Below, piece after piece: positions 28,267 to 36,790 of a DNA stretch of 64,000 bases; the stretch's first letter is position 1, and each line of letters starts with the position of its first letter. The position numbers and the translations under genes are program-made. Source of the DNA: Hyphomicrobiales bacterium (GTDB taxonomy: Bacteria > Pseudomonadota > Alphaproteobacteria > Rhizobiales > Beijerinckiaceae). The DNA is taken from NCBI GenBank assembly GCA_019247605.1, contig JAFBAS010000188.1, forward strand, positions 1 through 64,000. Reading direction: 5' to 3'. Below the pieces are notes generated by a model that worked only from the letters and a program-made list of their open reading frames with translations, had not been told where the DNA came from and searched no databases.

Positions 28267-30542
28267 CTTGCATCCCTCGGGCGCGAGCCGCGTCGCAAGG
28301 CCGTGATCGCGCGTGAAACGATGTGCTCTTGCCGCAGCCAGATATCGGCGATCACCGCGAGGATCAAAATCGAGCCGATGAAGACGTTCATCCAATGCTG
28401 CGGAAGCACATAGGAGCCGCCGCTCGGCAGAAGAATCTGCAGCGACAGCAATGCGCGGATCAGGGTGATGGCAGCCGCGCCCGCGAGCGACCCCAGGATC
28501 GTGCCGTGCCCCCCGAAGATCGAGCCGCCGCCCACGATCACGGAGGCGATGGCGTCGAGCTCGCGCAATTGTCCGGCCGCGGGATTGAACGAGCGCAAAT
28601 AGGCCGCATAGATGATCCCGGCACAAGCCGCGCAAAGCGAGGACGCGACCAGCGACAGGAAGCGCACCCGGCGCGTGTCGATGCCGGCATAGCCCGCGGC
28701 GCGCTCATTGCCGCCGGTCGCGTAGACCATCTGGCCCCAATGTGTTCGCGCGAGCACGATGGCGGCGCCGCAGGCAAGGATCAGCAGGAAAAGCGTTTGC
28801 ACGCTGACCGCGCTCGCAAAGCTTGCCCACCAGCCCTTGCCTGGCTGAGCGCCGAGCGCGGTGAGCACCTCGGCGAGGCTTCGCCCCATCAGCGTGAAAC
28901 CTGAAGGAAAACCCGAAAGCTGGCGTCCCGCGACCAGCCAGGCCGCGAGGCCGCGCGCGATGTAGAAGGTGGAGAGCGTCGCCACGAATGATGGGAGGCG
29001 GAACCGCGTGGCGAGCGTGCCGTTCACGATGCCGCAGGCAAGCCCCGCCAGAAGCGCGAGGGACACCGCTGCGATGGGCGCAAGCTCGAGCTCCTTCAAA
29101 CAGAAGGCCGAGACCGCCGCCGCGAGCGCGAGCACGGAGCCGACCGAAAGATCGATGTCGCCGGCCGCGATGACGAAGGTGAGCCCGACGCTCAGAATGC
29201 CGATCTCGGTAAAGGCGGTGAGCATGGCGAACGAGTTGTCGAGGCCGGCCCAGAAATCCGGCCGCAACACGAATCCCACGAGCCAAAGCGCGATCGTGAG
29301 AAGAATCGCCGCCGCGTCCCGGCGTGCGAGAAAGGCGGCGATAGGTCCCGTTGCCGAATGCGTTCGCTCGAGCGCCGAGGCGGTTCGGGTTCGCGCCGCT
29401 AAGGCCGCCGCGTCCCCGCGAGGCGCAAGGAGGGGCAAGGGCGCGCGCATGAGCCAGGCGCGCAGGCGGCCAAGACCGCCTGCCGTCGCCCAAGGCTCGA
29501 TGAGCACGGCGCCGACGAGCAGGAGGCCGAGAAAAGCCGGCACGGCTCCGGGAGGCAATTGGGCCACGGCGCCGATTTCCATCTGCACGCCGCCGACGTC
29601 CACCATTCGGGTGATCGGCACGCCTTCGCGCAGCACCTTGTCGATCAGCACCGTGAGCACGGCGCCGAGGCACGAGCCAAGCACGCGTCCGCGTCCGCCG
29701 CTGATCGAAGCCCCGCCGACGATCACGGCCGCAATGACGATGAGCTCGGCTCCCTGGCCGTTTTGCGAGGTGATGCCCTTGTCCTGCGCCACATTCATCA
29801 AGCCGGCGAGCGTCGCAGCAAGCGCCGAGAGCACATAGGAGCGGATGCGTGCGCGCGTTGTTGAGATGCCCGCATAGCGGGCCGCCTGCTCATTGCCGCC
29901 GACGGCCGCCGTCTCGTAGCCGGCCCGTGTCTTGCCGAGCGCGACAGCGCCGACAAGCGCCACGATGACGAAGATGACGATCTGGTTGTTGAACCCCGCT
30001 GCATTCGTCTCGCCCAGACGAAAGAACCACGGATCGGCCGCAGCCTTCTGCCCGAACGCGATCGTGTTGCCGCCCGAAAGGCCGAGCACCAGGCCTCGTC
30101 CGATGAACAAGGTCGACAAGGTCGCGATGAAGGCCGGCACGCGCAAGACGGTCACGAGAATTCCGTTCACGAACCCGACGAGGAGCCCGGCCCCGATGCA
30201 GACCGCGAGCGCGATGGCGATCCCCGCATCCGCGTGGGAAGGCGCGTAAGCGACGGAGAAGACGGTCGAGACGAGGCCGAGCGTCGAGCCGACCGAGAGA
30301 TCGAGCTCGCGGTTCACGATCACGAAGGTCATGCCGACCGCCATCACCCCGAACCGGGACGCATCGCGCAACACCGCCGCAAACGCATCCGTGGTGCCGA
30401 AGAAAGCCGGGTTGACGAGGGCGCCCGCGAGATAAAGCCCGGCCATGAGCAAAAGAAGACCGGCTTCCCACCCGCCCCAAAGCTCAGCCGGCGCCTTCAA
30501 TGCAGCCGGAATGGTTCCTGCTTCTGTGCTCGCCGCGCTCAT
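28263..30542 (-). CDS. Fused double permease of a RbsC/AraH-type ABC transporter
   Basis: Two permease halves: VGMTFVIVNRELDLSVGSTLGL...GGNEQAARYAGISTTRAR and VGLTFVIAAGDIDLSVGSVLAL...GGNERAAGYAGIDTRRVR in one 759-aa ORF. Confidence 0.9.
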   Translation of the reverse strand: MSAASTEAGTIPAALKAPAELWGGWEAGLLLLMAGLYLAGALVNPAFFGTTDAFAAVLRDASRFGVMAVGMTFVIVNRELDLSVGSTLGLVSTVFSVAYAPSHADAGIAIALAVCIGAGLLVGFVNGILVTVLRVPAFIATLSTLFIGRGLVLGLSGGNTIAFGQKAAADPWFFRLGETNAAGFNNQIVIFVIVALVGAVALGKTRAGYETAAVGGNEQAARYAGISTTRARIRSYVLSALAATLAGLMNVAQDKGITSQNGQGAELIVIAAVIVGGASISGGRGRVLGSCLGAVLTVLIDKVLREGVPITRMVDVGGVQMEIGAVAQLPPGAVPAFLGLLLVGAVLIEPWATAGGLGRLRAWLMRAPLPLLAPRGDAAALAARTRTASALERTHSATGPIAAFLARRDAAAILLTIALWLVGFVLRPDFWAGLDNSFAMLTAFTEIGILSVGLTFVIAAGDIDLSVGSVLALAAAVSAFCLKELELAPIAAVSLALLAGLACGIVNGTLATRFRLPSFVATLSTFYIARGLAAWLVAGRQLSGFPSGFTLMGRSLAEVLTALGAQPGKGWWASFASAVSVQTLFLLILACGAAIVLARTHWGQMVYATGGNERAAGYAGIDTRRVRFLSLVASSLCAACAGIIYAAYLRSFNPAAGQLRELDAIASVIVGGGSIFGGHGTILGSLAGAAAITLIRALLSLQILLPSGGSYVLPQHWMNVFIGSILILAVIADIWLRQEHIVSRAITALRRGSRPRDAR

Positions 30543-30686
30543 GGCTCACTTTCCGAGGATAAGCTTTCCTGGCGGGCGACAAATCGGTGTGCCCGTGAAT
30601 TGTTTCCCTCGCTCTTCGCGTGCCGCCGGAGAGAGGGAGCGAGGAGCGAAGACCTGATAGTTGGCTTCTCATTAAAAGGCCCTCGG

Positions 30687-31415
30687 CTAATTAATTGCAC
30701 GAACAATGCTGATAAACCGCTCGCGCGCTTCTGGCAGCGCAAGCCCGCGGGGTTCATGCACGTGCCGTGACAGAAAATAGCCGGTGAGTCGAAAACCCGC
30801 TTCAATATCAACAACATTCGGGAGGGCGCGGGCCTGCTCATCCACCAGGAACGCCGGAAGGGCCAGGAGCTTGTCGGCATATTGTTTGCCGGATTCCAAA
30901 GATACGGCTCTCCCGCTCTTTGGCGAGACGAAAGCGAGGTTCTCGTTCTTGCCGGTCACGACGCAAGCCGAAAGGTCGAGGCCGAAACCGAGCTCGGCCA
31001 GAAGAGCGAGCTCGAAGCGCAAAAGCAGCGGAGCGGCGATTTCCGGCTCGCGCAGATGTTCACCGATGATGCGCACCGCTTCGTAAAGCTCCGGATGAGG
31101 CTCGCGCTCGGCAAGCAGGCGCAAATGTGACGCCAAAGTCGCGAAGCCATAAAGTGCGGCGGGCGAACCGAACATCTCGGCGGCGCGAAGCTCTCCGGCT
31201 TCCACCTGGAAGGTGCCGAGCTGCGAGTCGAGCCTCGCGCGCCAGGTGATCTGCGCGAGATTGCCCGGCTGAAGGGACGCTGCGAGGCGCCGCGACCGCC
31301 CGCCCCGCACGATGCCAAGGTGGCGCCCATGCTGGCGCGTCAGCGTCTCGAGGATGACCGAGGTCTCACCATGGGACCTCGCACCCAGGATCACGGCCTC
31401 ATCGGACCATTGCAT
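30687..31415 (-). CDS. recO: DNA repair protein RecO
   Basis: MQWSDEAVILGARSHGETSVILETLTRQHGRHLGIVRGGRSRRLAASLQPGNLA. Confidence 0.95.
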   Translation of the reverse strand: MQWSDEAVILGARSHGETSVILETLTRQHGRHLGIVRGGRSRRLAASLQPGNLAQITWRARLDSQLGTFQVEAGELRAAEMFGSPAALYGFATLASHLRLLAEREPHPELYEAVRIIGEHLREPEIAAPLLLRFELALLAELGFGLDLSACVVTGKNENLAFVSPKSGRAVSLESGKQYADKLLALPAFLVDEQARALPNVVDIEAGFRLTGYFLSRHVHEPRGLALPEARERFISIVRAIN

Positions 31416-31545
31416 GCTCGACCATCGTCAATTGCCAAGGTCACGATCATATCCAAAAAGCCAAGCCGTTTTGTGTAGAAGCACGCCAAATCGGCGATTT
31501 GGTGCGTCAACACCCCGCCGGTGCTCGTTCTTAAGCTGGACCACC

Positions 31546-32466
31546 TTACGATCGCGGGAAATCCAGCCCCATCTCTCGGTAGCGTTCCGGGTCGTCCGAC
31601 CAATTCTCCCGCACCTTGACGAACAAGAACAGGTGGACCCGTGCCTCGATGATCTCCTCGAGCTCGCGGCGCGCCGACGCACCGATCGCCTTGATGGTCT
31701 GCCCGCCCTTTCCGAGCATGATCTTGCGCTGGCTTTCACGCTCCACATAAATGGTCTGCTCGATGCGGACCGCCCCGCCCCGCGCCGCCTCCCACGAGGT
31801 GGTCTCGACGGTCGAGCGATAAGGCAATTCCTCGTGCAGCCGGTCATAGATCTTCTCGCGCGTGATTTCGGCCGCCATCATCCGCATCGGCATGTCTGAA
31901 AGCTGGTCTTCCGGATAATGCCAGGGACCCGTCGGCATGCGCGCCGCGAAGGCGCGGCGAAGCTCCGCGATGCCGTCGCCCGTGAGTGCCGAGATCATGA
32001 ACGTCTCCTCGAAGGCGAGGCGCTCGTTGATCTTGGACGAAAGCAAGATGAGCGCCGTTTTATCGGGGAGCGCATCGATCTTGTTGAGGAGCAGCAATTT
32101 GCGCCGGGGCTCTCCGGCGAGCCGATCGAGAATGGCGGCCGCCTCCGCATCGAGCCCCTTGCGGGCGTCGACCAGGAAGGCGACGACGTCCGCATCCTCG
32201 GCACCGCTCCAGGCGCTCGTCACCATGGCGCGGTCGAGGCGGCGCTTGGGGACGAAAATGCCGGGCGTGTCGACGAAGATGACCTGCGCCGACCCTTCGA
32301 TCGCGATCGCACGCACGAGCGCACGCGTCGTTTGCGCCTTGCGCGACACGATCGACACCTTTTGGCCGACGAGTGCGTTGAGAAGCGTCGATTTGCCGGC
32401 GTTCGGTGCGCCGATGAGGGCGACGAAACCGCATCGTTTCGCCTCCTCGGTTGAGGCAGCGCTCAC
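31546..32466 (-). CDS. era: GTPase Era
   Basis: CGFVALIGAPNAGKSTLLNALVGQKVSIVSRKAQTTR; KH domain IMLGKGGQTIKAIGASARRELE; GTG start overlaps rnc stop. Confidence 0.96.
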   Translation of the reverse strand: MSAASTEEAKRCGFVALIGAPNAGKSTLLNALVGQKVSIVSRKAQTTRALVRAIAIEGSAQVIFVDTPGIFVPKRRLDRAMVTSAWSGAEDADVVAFLVDARKGLDAEAAAILDRLAGEPRRKLLLLNKIDALPDKTALILLSSKINERLAFEETFMISALTGDGIAELRRAFAARMPTGPWHYPEDQLSDMPMRMMAAEITREKIYDRLHEELPYRSTVETTSWEAARGGAVRIEQTIYVERESQRKIMLGKGGQTIKAIGASARRELEEIIEARVHLFLFVKVRENWSDDPERYREMGLDFPRS

Positions 32467-33179
32467 GCCGCGCTCGCCTGCCAGACGCCGAGCTCGCGCA
32501 ACATCGCTTCGGCCGCCGCCTGCTCGGCCACGCGCTTCGAGGGCCCGACCGCCTCTTTGACTTTTTGCCCCTCGACCGAGACGCTGATGCGAAAAAGTGG
32601 TGAATGGTCGGGCCCCTCGCGTGCGAGTATCGCATAGCTCGGCGTCGCAAGCCCGCGCGCTTGCGCCCATTCCTGCAGCGCAGTCTTCGGGTCGATGCGC
32701 GGCCTTGCCGATACGCGCAAGCGCCCCTTCACGGCGCCGACCACGAGCGTGTTCGCCGCCTCATAGCCGCCATCGAGAAAGACGGCGCCAATGAGCGCTT
32801 CGGCGACATCGCCCAAAATGGCGCGGTTGTGTCGTCCGCCGCTTTGCGCCTCGCCGGCACCGAGGCGAATATGGTCGCCGAGGCGCCAGGTCTCCGCAAG
32901 CTCGGCGCAGCTTTCACGGCGGACGAGCTCGGTGAGGCGCTTCGAAAGATCGCCTTCTTGAGCCGCGGGAAACTCGCGATAGAGAAGCGCCGCGATGATG
33001 AGGCCGAGCACGCGGTCGCCGAGGAACTCGAGCCGCTGATAGCTGTTCACGCGTGAACGCGCTCCCGCCACCGCGCTCACATGCGTGAGCGCCAGCGCGA
33101 GGAGCTCCTTATCCGCAAAGCGATAGCCGATGAGCGCCTCGAGCGCCTCGGGCGTTGCGCTTCCCCCACCACGCTTCAT
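32463..33179 (-). CDS. rnc: Ribonuclease III
   Basis: SYQRLEFLGDRVLGLIIAALLY; dsRBD DPKTALQEWAQARG. Confidence 0.95.
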   Translation of the reverse strand: MKRGGGSATPEALEALIGYRFADKELLALALTHVSAVAGARSRVNSYQRLEFLGDRVLGLIIAALLYREFPAAQEGDLSKRLTELVRRESCAELAETWRLGDHIRLGAGEAQSGGRHNRAILGDVAEALIGAVFLDGGYEAANTLVVGAVKGRLRVSARPRIDPKTALQEWAQARGLATPSYAILAREGPDHSPLFRISVSVEGQKVKEAVGPSKRVAEQAAAEAMLRELGVWQASAA

Positions 33180-33195
33180 GCGCCGAACGAGCCGG

Positions 33196-33981
33196 TCATT
33201 TGATGCGCTGGAAAATGCGGTCCCAACGCACGCTCCAGGGCCAGTTCCATGACCTCGAGGCGCCGGCATTCTCATCGAGGGAAAGAAAAATGACCTCAGC
33301 TCTTCCCTCGAGATTATCGAAAGGCACATAGCCGACGTCGCGCAAGGTGCGCGAATCCAGCGAGTTGTCGCGATTATCGCCCATCATGAAATAATGGCCG
33401 GGCGGCACCGTATAGACCTGCGTATTGCTCCAATACCCCGAGTCGCCGTTCCTCTGGATGATTTCATGCGAGACACCGTTCGGCAGCGTCTCCGTGTAGT
33501 GCGGCACGTCCACGGGGCGGCCGAAATTATCCGACATGCGATAGGGCGGCAGCGGGGTGCGCTGCGTCTCCTGGCCGTTGATGTAAAGGCGCGCATCGAT
33601 CATCTGGATGCGATCGCCAGGCAAGCCGATGACACGCTTGATGAAATCGGTCTTTCCGTCCTTAGGCAGCTTGAAAACCGCGAGGTCGCCACGCTGGGGC
33701 TCGCTGGCCATGATCCGGCCTTCAAAGTTCGTCAGGCCGAATGGAAACGAGTATTTGGAGAGGCCATAGGCGAGCTTGGAGACGAGCACATAATCACCGA
33801 CCAGCAGGGCAGGCACCTCCGACTGCGATGGAATATTGAAGGGCTGGAAAACCAGTCGCAGCGAGAGCAGGGCTATCCCGACGATCGTGGCTGCGCCGAT
33901 GAGGACAATTTCGAACGTCCTTCCCGCGGGCCGCATCTGGGCTCGGCTCCGCTCGCCCGAAACGCCCTCGAGACCCGTCAT
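33196..33981 (-). CDS. lepB: Signal peptidase I, copy 1 (divergent active-site box)
   Basis: QPFNIPSQSEVPALLVGDYVLV; GDLAVFKLPKDGKTDFIKRVIGLPGDRIQ; GHYFMMGDNRDNSLDSR. Confidence 0.93.
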   Translation of the reverse strand: MTGLEGVSGERSRAQMRPAGRTFEIVLIGAATIVGIALLSLRLVFQPFNIPSQSEVPALLVGDYVLVSKLAYGLSKYSFPFGLTNFEGRIMASEPQRGDLAVFKLPKDGKTDFIKRVIGLPGDRIQMIDARLYINGQETQRTPLPPYRMSDNFGRPVDVPHYTETLPNGVSHEIIQRNGDSGYWSNTQVYTVPPGHYFMMGDNRDNSLDSRTLRDVGYVPFDNLEGRAEVIFLSLDENAGASRSWNWPWSVRWDRIFQRIK

Positions 33982-34127
33982 CGCGAGTTAGCACCTGCAC
34001 GCGACCTTGCGGCTCCACGCAACCTTGCGGCTTCATCCGACTTGGCCATGGCCTTCGAGTACGACGCGACGGATGATGCCGGGCGGAAGCTATCCTCTCT
34101 CGTGATACGAGGAGAACGGGCAATCAT

Positions 34128-34979
34128 TCAGCGGACCAGCTCGAACAGGCGATGCCAGCGCATCGACCACCGCCAGTGCAAATACCAAAATTTCCAGCCG
34201 GGTATGTCGTCATTGTCCAGAAACGGATCCCAATCCCAGAACTTCCAGAATGGCTCCTCGTCGTGCGACCCCGGACGTGCGTGATCCTCGATCGACATGA
34301 AAATCACCTCGGCCCTTCCCTCCAGGTTCTCGAAAGGCACATAGCCAACCTCGCGCAACACCCTCGAATCCTGGGAGTTGTCGCGATTGTCGCCCATCAT
34401 GAAGTAATGGCCGGGCGGCACGGTGTAGACCGGCGTATTGCTCCAATAGCCCGAGTCGCCGTTCTTCTGGATGATCTCGTGCGAGACGCCGTTCGGCAGC
34501 GTCTCGGTATAGTGCGGCACGTCCACGGGCCGGCCGAAGTCGTCGACCGTCTGGTAGGGCGGCAGCGGTGTGCGCTGCGTCTCTTGGCCGTTGATGTAAA
34601 GGCGGGCATCGATCAATTGGATGCGGTCGCCCGGCAAACCGATGACGCGCTTGATGTAATCGGTCTTTCCGTCCTTGGGCAGCTTGAAGACCGCGATGTC
34701 GCCGCGCTTTGGCTCGCTGGCCATGAAACGACCTTGGAAATTCAACAGGTCGAATGGAAACGAATATTTCGAATAGCCGTAGGAATATTTTGAGACGAAA
34801 AGATAATCGCCAACGAGAAGCGTCGGCACGAGCGACCCCGACGGAATATTGAATGGCTGAAACAAGAAGGTGCGCACCACGAGCGCGATGAGGAGGGCCT
34901 GGACGACGATCCAAAGGAGCTCGAGAGTGCCGCCCTCGCTCTTGCGCGCGGCCGAATTACGTGTGGTCGCCTCGGTCAC
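34128..34979 (-). CDS. lepB: Signal peptidase I, copy 2
   Basis: QPFNIPSGSLVPTLLVGDYLFV; GDIAVFKLPKDGKTDYIKRVIGLPGDRIQ; GHYFMMGDNRDNSQDSR. Confidence 0.95.
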   Translation of the reverse strand: MTEATTRNSAARKSEGGTLELLWIVVQALLIALVVRTFLFQPFNIPSGSLVPTLLVGDYLFVSKYSYGYSKYSFPFDLLNFQGRFMASEPKRGDIAVFKLPKDGKTDYIKRVIGLPGDRIQLIDARLYINGQETQRTPLPPYQTVDDFGRPVDVPHYTETLPNGVSHEIIQKNGDSGYWSNTPVYTVPPGHYFMMGDNRDNSQDSRVLREVGYVPFENLEGRAEVIFMSIEDHARPGSHDEEPFWKFWDWDPFLDNDDIPGWKFWYLHWRWSMRWHRLFELVR

Positions 34980-35141
34980 CGGCTTCTCCCTGCGAAAAAC
35001 ACGTGTCCCGGGGCTCTCCGCCCGCGGAGGCTTACATATGGCGGCGCACCCCCAGATTCGAGGCTATCTCGTCCGAGCACGGCTGAACCATGGCGAAACG
35101 CTAAGGGATCGCACATGGATGGGCTGCGTCCGTGAAATGGC

Positions 35142-35780
35142 TTACTCGTAATCATCCGCCGTGGCGGCATGCGAATTCGAAGCCGAACGGCGATCCGGCC
35201 CGCCATGTCGCATCGGCCGTTCGCCGCGTTCGGCTCTTTCGGCCGGATCGCGCCCGATCACCTTCTGCAGGCTGGCGAGATCGATGAAGTCGTCGGCTTG
35301 CCGGCGAAGCTCGTCGGCGACCATCGGGGGCTGGGTCGATGTCGTCGACACCACGGTTACGCGCACGCCACGCCGCTGCATCGATTCCACGAGCGAGCGG
35401 AAATCGCCATCGCCCGAGAACAGCACCATGTGATCGATATATTCGGCCATGTCGAGAGCCGCGATGGCAAGCTCGATATCCATATTGCCCTTGATCTTCC
35501 GGCGTCCAGTGGCGTCCACGAACTCCTTGGTGGGCTTGGTGATCACGCGGTAGCCGTTGTAATCGAGCCAATCCACGAGCGGCCGGACCGAGGAATATTC
35601 CTGATCCTCGATCAGGGCCGTGAAATAGAAGGCGCGCAAAAGCGTGCCTTGGCTCTTGTACTCGGCGAGGAGGCGACGGTAATCGATGTCGAAACCAAGC
35701 GTCTTGGCGGTCGCGTAGAGATTGGCTCCGTCAATAAAAAGCGCGAGTTTTTCTGGTTTTGCCATTTCGGATTTTGCCAT
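35142..35780 (-). CDS. NYN domain (LabA/DUF88-like) protein
   Basis: KLALFIDGANLYATAKTLGFDIDYRRLL; KGNMDIELAIAALDMAEYIDHMVLFSGDGDFRSLVESMQRRGVRVTVVS. Confidence 0.92.
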   Translation of the reverse strand: MAKSEMAKPEKLALFIDGANLYATAKTLGFDIDYRRLLAEYKSQGTLLRAFYFTALIEDQEYSSVRPLVDWLDYNGYRVITKPTKEFVDATGRRKIKGNMDIELAIAALDMAEYIDHMVLFSGDGDFRSLVESMQRRGVRVTVVSTTSTQPPMVADELRRQADDFIDLASLQKVIGRDPAERAERGERPMRHGGPDRRSASNSHAATADDYE

Positions 35781-36046
35781 GTGGAGCTTCTTGCGAACCT
35801 GTGCCTGCGATCTGATCGTGATGAAATTCGTATGCCACAACGGAACTTAGTCGCCCATCGCTGCGTCCGAGCCGCGCCAAGGCCGGCACGTGGAGAAGAC
35901 ACGCTCAAAAGCGAAAACGACGGTGCGGCGAAACGCCTTTCGTCCTCGAATATGTAATTTCTTGCCTTGTTCCCAGTGTTTGGTGTAGCACCCCCCTACA
36001 CAAAACATCGCCTGCGCACAACTGTCGCCATTGAAAGGAGCGGGCC

Positions 36047-36439
36047 ATGGCTCGCGTCACCGTCGAGGATTGCATCCAAAAGGTCGAGAATCGCTTCGAT
36101 CTCGTCCTGCTCGCCGCGCATCGCGCCCGCCAGATCGCGAGCGGCGCGCAGCTTCTCGTGGATCGGGACCGCGACAAAAACCCGGTCGTGTCCTTGCGCG
36201 AAATCGCCGAAGGCGGGCTGAAGCCGATCGACCTTCGTGAAGGCCTCATCCACTCGCTGCAGAAATATGTCGAGGTCGACGAGCCTGAGGCCGAGACCGC
36301 CCCGCTCATCGGCGTGCAATCCACGGATGTGACTGACGATTCGAGCGTGCAGTTCGACCGGACGATGACCGAGGAGGATTTGCTGCGCGGCCTCGAGGGC
36401 ATCGTGCCTCCCGCCGAGACTCGCGACGAAGAGGAGTGA
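36047..36439 (+). CDS. rpoZ: RNA polymerase omega subunit
   Basis: [56 protein letters not shown]. Confidence 0.97.
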   Translation: MARVTVEDCIQKVENRFDLVLLAAHRARQIASGAQLLVDRDRDKNPVVSLREIAEGGLKPIDLREGLIHSLQKYVEVDEPEAETAPLIGVQSTDVTDDSSVQFDRTMTEEDLLRGLEGIVPPAETRDEEE

Positions 36440-36790
36440 AGCGAAGCTCGCTTACCTTCCCGGAGCGGTTGGCAGCAAGATGATCCGAAGAACCGATGGG
36501 CTCCGCGGGGCCTGCCCTTGCGCCCGTCCTTTGCGCGATGACGAGATGGGCCGCTGACGTTGAGGCGGAATATGCCGGCGAAGGCCTCATCCGGTGATCG
36601 GCGGGGCCGAGCCGCCGCGTTGCCCAGCGGATTAATGTTCTATGGAAATCCTGGCCTCGGCCGCGCATATTGAGGCGCCAAGCTCCCGTATCGGCCCGAC
36701 ACGCTATCGATCGAAACTCGTGATCGGGCCCTTTCGCGAAAAAGCTTGATCGCTGGAGGGTGGAAGCGGGCATGCCTCGGGAACGGATTC

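Noticed and set aside
30590-30660. Possible inverted repeat CCTCGCTC/GAGCGAGG between permease and recO
   Set aside because: Short and imperfect, no T-tract, weak support
31481-31506. Hairpin GCACGCCAAATC-GGC-GATTTGGTGCGT between recO and era
   Set aside because: Plausible stem but two mismatches and no clear T-tract in either direction; not enough to call a terminator
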